Positions 60,586-64,000 of a stretch of 64,000 nucleotides of DNA are shown here, one piece after another. A program made the position numbers and the translations under genes. The stretch lies in contig JAHLKF010000021.1 of NCBI GenBank assembly GCA_025558075.1, forward strand, positions 186,001 through 250,000, given 5' to 3'. The stretch's first letter is position 1. Every line of letters begins with the position of its first letter. The notes under the pieces were generated by a model. The model worked only from the letters and a program-made list of their open reading frames with translations. It had not been told where the DNA came from and made no database searches. Source of the stretch: Gaertneriomyces semiglobifer (lineage: Eukaryota > Chytridiomycota > Chytridiomycetes > Spizellomycetales > Spizellomycetaceae).

Positions 60586-61833
60586 ATGGAGTCAATGGAC
60601 ACCGAAGAACGTGCACCTAAGGAATACTTCACACCACTCACTGACGAAGACGAGTCGTGTTTGAAAAGCCTCTACTATAATGACAAGGCATTTGTGGGCC
60701 GCGATAGATTGTACCATTTGTTCAAAAGTCGTTATCCACAAAGTGATGCCAGCCGAAGGGCGGTGATGGAATTTTTAACTCGCCAAGAAGTCTGGCAGAA
60801 AATGAGCCGTCCAATAACGAGTCGAGGTGGAATTCGTCCTATTTTGAGTTCACGGCCGGGTTCCTTACAACTCGATAGTATTAACATGAGTGCTGTGTCA
60901 TTCGGCGGCTACCGATACATTACGAACTGCATTGATATCCTGACAAAAAGAGTATATTCGAAAGCACTTCGAAGCCTCACTGCAAGCAATGTACGGGACT
61001 TCTTAGAGGAGATAAGGCAGAGTGGTGCTCCGATCACAAGCGTCCAAGCAGACCGTGGCAGCGAAAACCTCGGTGAGGTTCTTGAATGGAGTCAGATTCA
61101 TAATATTCCAGTGCGCTATAGTAAACCAAATAGACCAGAAACAAACGGCCAGGTGGAGAGAGTCAATGGCACTATTAAACGCATGCTCTACGGAAGCATG
61201 AAGACAGGAGACCGTGATTGGCCAGCAGCACTTCCGAAAATCATCGATGTGATCAATTCTTCCGTGTCATTTGGGGCAGGTAAAAAACTCCTTACCCCAT
61301 CAGAAATAGAACAAAACGTGGAGACAGCGTTCCAGGCACAAAAAGCCCACAAGATGAAAGGTCGAGGTTCAAAACTGTTACCAAGATTAAAGGTCGGTGA
61401 CTCTGTTCGTCTTTTGTACAAGGAAAACACAGATATTCGTAGGAGAGCCCGGGGCTACTTTGGTGATCAAGTGTACACAATCGAGGAAATAGTACCTAGT
61501 ACCCACCCCGGGTACATGGATAGTTACAGGTTAGTCGGAGAAGAAGGTCTGTTCGCGGCGTATCGTCTGCGAAAGGTTCCTGTGGGGACAATGAGTGGAA
61601 CCACTGCTACTAATGATGCGGAGACAGAAAGCGAAGATGATCTTTCAGAAGATGAGTTCGTTGTTGAGTCTATTTTGGATAAACGCGTACGGCGACTTCG
61701 TCGTGGTCAACCGTCAGTCACAGAATACCTCGTCTTATGGCGTGGGTTTCCTAGATCTGAAGCGACATGGGAACCTGTCTCTAATCTTGAGAGTTCACGG
61801 GAGGCGATATATGATTATGAAAATACACATTAA
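60586..61833 (+). CDS. DDE integrase with chromodomain (element B), intact
   Basis: The 415-residue protein (ATG at 60586) has D97 ('LQLDSINMS'), D156 ('VQADRGSEN') and E191 ('NGQVERVNG'), followed by 'LLPRLKVGDSVRLLYKENTDIRRRARGYFG', an SH3-like tail found in retroviral-type integrases. An acidic linker ('ETESEDDLSEDE') joins the chromodomain ('VVESILDKRVRRLRRG', 'EYLVLWRGFPRSEATWEP'). It is unbroken where element A has TGA. It would give TG...CA ends and a short target duplication. Confidence 0.93.
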   Translation: MESMDTEERAPKEYFTPLTDEDESCLKSLYYNDKAFVGRDRLYHLFKSRYPQSDASRRAVMEFLTRQEVWQKMSRPITSRGGIRPILSSRPGSLQLDSINMSAVSFGGYRYITNCIDILTKRVYSKALRSLTASNVRDFLEEIRQSGAPITSVQADRGSENLGEVLEWSQIHNIPVRYSKPNRPETNGQVERVNGTIKRMLYGSMKTGDRDWPAALPKIIDVINSSVSFGAGKKLLTPSEIEQNVETAFQAQKAHKMKGRGSKLLPRLKVGDSVRLLYKENTDIRRRARGYFGDQVYTIEEIVPSTHPGYMDSYRLVGEEGLFAAYRLRKVPVGTMSGTTATNDAETESEDDLSEDEFVVESILDKRVRRLRRGQPSVTEYLVLWRGFPRSEATWEPVSNLESSREAIYDYENTH

Positions 61834-61882
61834 TGACCGCATTTAAACGCACAGATTTTTAGAGCTAATATTAAGCAGTACC

Positions 61883-62119
61883 ATGACTGACACAGATCTT
61901 GTAGAAACCTTGTGTGGACATTTCTATGTCCCTCCAACTAGAATCAAATTGTGTCTGGGTAGAAAGACACCAGACGGCATTCGTTCTCCTTGCCCGGATG
62001 AAGCGAACATACCTGTTTGTCGAGGATACCATCGGTGCTTGACTTGTCATTTGAAAAATCAGCAGCCAGTCGAACAAGAGAAGTTCGACATCCTTAAGGA
62101 CGATGTTGACAGCGACTAG
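61883..62119 (+). CDS. Small cysteine/histidine-rich protein
   Basis: The 78-residue product (ATG at 61883) has Cys/His in the order 'CGHFYVPPTRIKLC', 'SPCPDEANIPVCRGYHRCLTCHL', then an acidic tail. It probably binds zinc. It takes the place that small zinc-ribbon proteins hold in element A but shows no clear sequence match. Confidence 0.6.
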   Translation: MTDTDLVETLCGHFYVPPTRIKLCLGRKTPDGIRSPCPDEANIPVCRGYHRCLTCHLKNQQPVEQEKFDILKDDVDSD

Positions 62120-62182
62120 TTGCAAACGCACTTGTTGAATTATCAAGGTTTATTTTCCAAGCTTCTTATAAGGATCTCCTCC

Positions 62183-62461
62183 ATGTATTTCATCACTGAT
62201 TTATTTATTGTGCTTCTAATTACCATTGTCACCATTGGTTTTGGTGCTGTCCAATTGTTAGAGTGGCATTCAAGTAGAGAAGGGAATCTCTACCGTAGCG
62301 CAGTTTACCATGTATCTCGTGCACTTGTACACGATGTTCAGAAAACATTGGACGATAGCCTTGACGACATCGCTGACGAAGTTCATTTCCAATTGAACAA
62401 GAAGAGAGATGTAGAGACAGATGCAGAGGACACAGAGAATGAATGGAATGAAACTAAATAG
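62183..62461 (+). CDS. Single-pass membrane protein
   Basis: I choose the ATG at 62183 (92 residues). A membrane segment 'LFIVLLITIVTIGFGAVQLL' (7-26) is followed by a soluble helical, acidic region ('HDVQKTLDDSLDDIADEV'). It is the only obvious membrane protein in the visible part of either element. It could act in envelope contact, entry or egress. Confidence 0.65.
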   Translation: MYFITDLFIVLLITIVTIGFGAVQLLEWHSSREGNLYRSAVYHVSRALVHDVQKTLDDSLDDIADEVHFQLNKKRDVETDAEDTENEWNETK

Positions 62462-62612
62462 ATGTAGCGTCTAGCGTGCTAAACGCCGCAAGGCAGCTAT
62501 CCTTGAGTGACCCACAGCTTGTTCGCTACACGAACCGTTCGGCGGAGCCGAACAATGGAGCGCAAAAGTGCTGTTATATAAAATTCTCTCCATACCTAAG
62601 TAAACGCACGTC

Positions 62613-64000
62613 ATGTCAGGCCTCAACTCTAGAACATTCAACGGTCTACGCGTTCCTGACAATACTAAACTACTATCGCCACTTGTGAGTGGTGAGTTAA
62701 ATGGCAGTGGAGAGGCTAACATTGAAGGATTCGATTCAGCCGCTTTTAACCATGTCTCTAATCAGCATGGTGAACTATTAGTTAATAGTATTACTGCGCA
62801 GGCGCCCCTTGAAAACAGGCTCGAAAACGGGCTTTCACACGTTTCCATAAAGATAGACGATTCGACGATGCTGATAAAGGAGGATGGCGCGCTTGCCTCG
62901 AAACGTATGGAGGCAGAATTCCCTCTGGGTGTCCAGGAAAATGAAGAGGGGGAGGGTGTTCTCTCATTACAAACTGCTTATCCTTTGGGGGTGACGGAGG
63001 ACGGTCTGACATTGTTCACAGATGATTCGCTTGTTGTTACAAGCGAAGGAATTCTTTCTTCAGTTAGAGATTCGTTCGAAACTCCTTTGGAACGGAATGA
63101 AGCAAACCAGGTGCGTTTGAAATTCAAAGAGCCACTTGTTGTTGAGGATGACCAATTGACAGTTGATACCAAGGAGATTGCAAAAGGGGCTGGGGCTATC
63201 CGTATTTTTACGGCGAACGATATTGGTGGTATAGCACCTGATATGCCTGATTGGCTGGACATCGAGTTACCACTCGGACTGGATGATTATCTTCAAAACG
63301 GCATGTTGGTCAAACTCCAAGTCAGTGACGACTTTCAACAAACTGGAGGGCGGTTGGCTTTGAGGTCGAGTGGCTTATACCGTATCCCTTTCTACAGTGC
63401 TCTGTCAGGTTTCGACTCCGATGCGAATTTCACGTACAATAACACTCTGAATGTACTGACCGCTCCAACGATACATAGCAACATTGACTAAAATATCACC
63501 GAGCCGAAGCAGTTAGTGACTTCAGCATATGCGCACCAGTTATATCAATCACAAGCCGGCTCTGCTATTGACATAAGTGACGTAGTCAACGGACGCAAGC
63601 ATGTAAAAGTCAACCATGATGATACTCTTGTAGTAGATGAAACCAATCGCCTCGGTGTCGATGTGTCGAATATTGTGGACAGCACTTCCGTCAAGGCGAT
63701 GAATGGCAAGTTGAGTGTGGATCCTTATCTACCGGGAGACGGTATTACAATCGCCGACAATGTGGTGTCCTCTACTTTGACATATGGAGGCTCTCTTAGA
63801 CGAGAAGGCGACCAAGTCATTGGCAAGACTGATGTTTCGGCAAGTAGCAACATCACTGTTGTCCAAACAAATCCTTTCAGTTACGAAGTGTCCGTGCTGA
63901 ATCCTCAGAGTCAGATCGACAACCTGGAGGACAAGGTGGATGATTTGAACGAAAAAACGGATCAGAACAAAGTGGAGACGGACAACAAACTGAATGACTT
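62613..64000 (+). CDS. Fibre protein (element B), partial, broken by TAA
   Basis: The ATG at 62613 (TATATAAA at 62575) starts a close homologue of the element A fibre: 'MSGLNSRTFNGLRVPDNTK' against 'MSGAGLNSRTASGLRTLQN'. A TAA at 63489-63491 falls where the homologue has Tyr; the frame then stays open to the window edge, reaching the coiled coil. From 'NNVVSSTLTYGGSLRREGDQ' (here DNVVSS...) the two proteins are almost identical, much closer than the capsid proteins. The receptor-binding end lies outside the window. Confidence 0.85.

Larger units (their letters stand above)
46949..64000. mobile_element. Element B: second virus-type element, left part
   Basis: The left tip is fixed by loss of the host frame and by a palindrome starting TGTCACAGT, as in element A. 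The right end is outside the window. Genes with clear counterparts in element A are the tyrosine recombinase, ATPase, penton, capsid, scaffold-like, large virion, small basic, integrase and fibre genes. The replication protein is of another type. At least three genes are damaged (replication gene, scaffold, fibre). The order differs from A, with the tyrosine recombinase close to the replication gene and the fibre at the far end. Confidence 0.92.

Overview
The window looks like a fungal nuclear chromosome carrying two large integrated DNA-virus-like elements. The first ~22.6 kb is host sequence. It has sparse genes with short GT-AG introns, large proteins of kinds seen in fungi (a kinase-like protein, a transposon-type protein with a zinc-finger-like N-terminus), a Ty3/Gypsy fragment, tandem repeats and long gene-poor stretches. 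A fungus is inferred from these features; the species and phylum cannot be fixed from the sequence.

Element A (22585-46812, 24,228 bp) is complete. It has 845-bp terminal inverted repeats, termini reading TG...CA, and a 5-bp target duplication (CCGTG). Each extreme end is a perfect 49-nt palindrome. It encodes a virion module (major capsid, penton-like minor capsid, packaging ATPase, a putative scaffold, other virion candidates and a very long fibre), a Prim-Pol/SF3 helicase, a DDE integrase with a C-terminal chromodomain, a second recombinase of the tyrosine type, several zinc-binding proteins, and a two-component receiver (response regulator) protein. No protein-primed PolB was seen, so it resembles Polinton-like viruses more than classical Polintons/Mavericks.

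Element B starts at 46949 and runs past the end of the window. It carries a homologous virion, integrase and tyrosine-recombinase set in a different order, but a different replication protein: an AEP primase joined to a herpes-origin-binding-like helicase, now in three frames. Its left end is a 66-nt near-perfect palindrome sharing the outer nine bases of element A's palindrome.

Both elements sit in the same exon of one host gene, whose frame can be followed across both junctions (21908-22584, then 46818-46948). Several virus genes are interrupted by one in-frame stop without frame loss. Four of these are TGA and could come from CGA by C-to-T change at CpG, which suggests recent, silenced insertions, although stop-codon readthrough is not excluded.

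In each element the replication gene is bracketed by large repeats: an inverted 240-bp module in A, and a direct ~150-bp unit with a 24-bp hairpin in B. With the terminal palindromes and the lack of PolB, this suggests a replication scheme that is not protein-primed.
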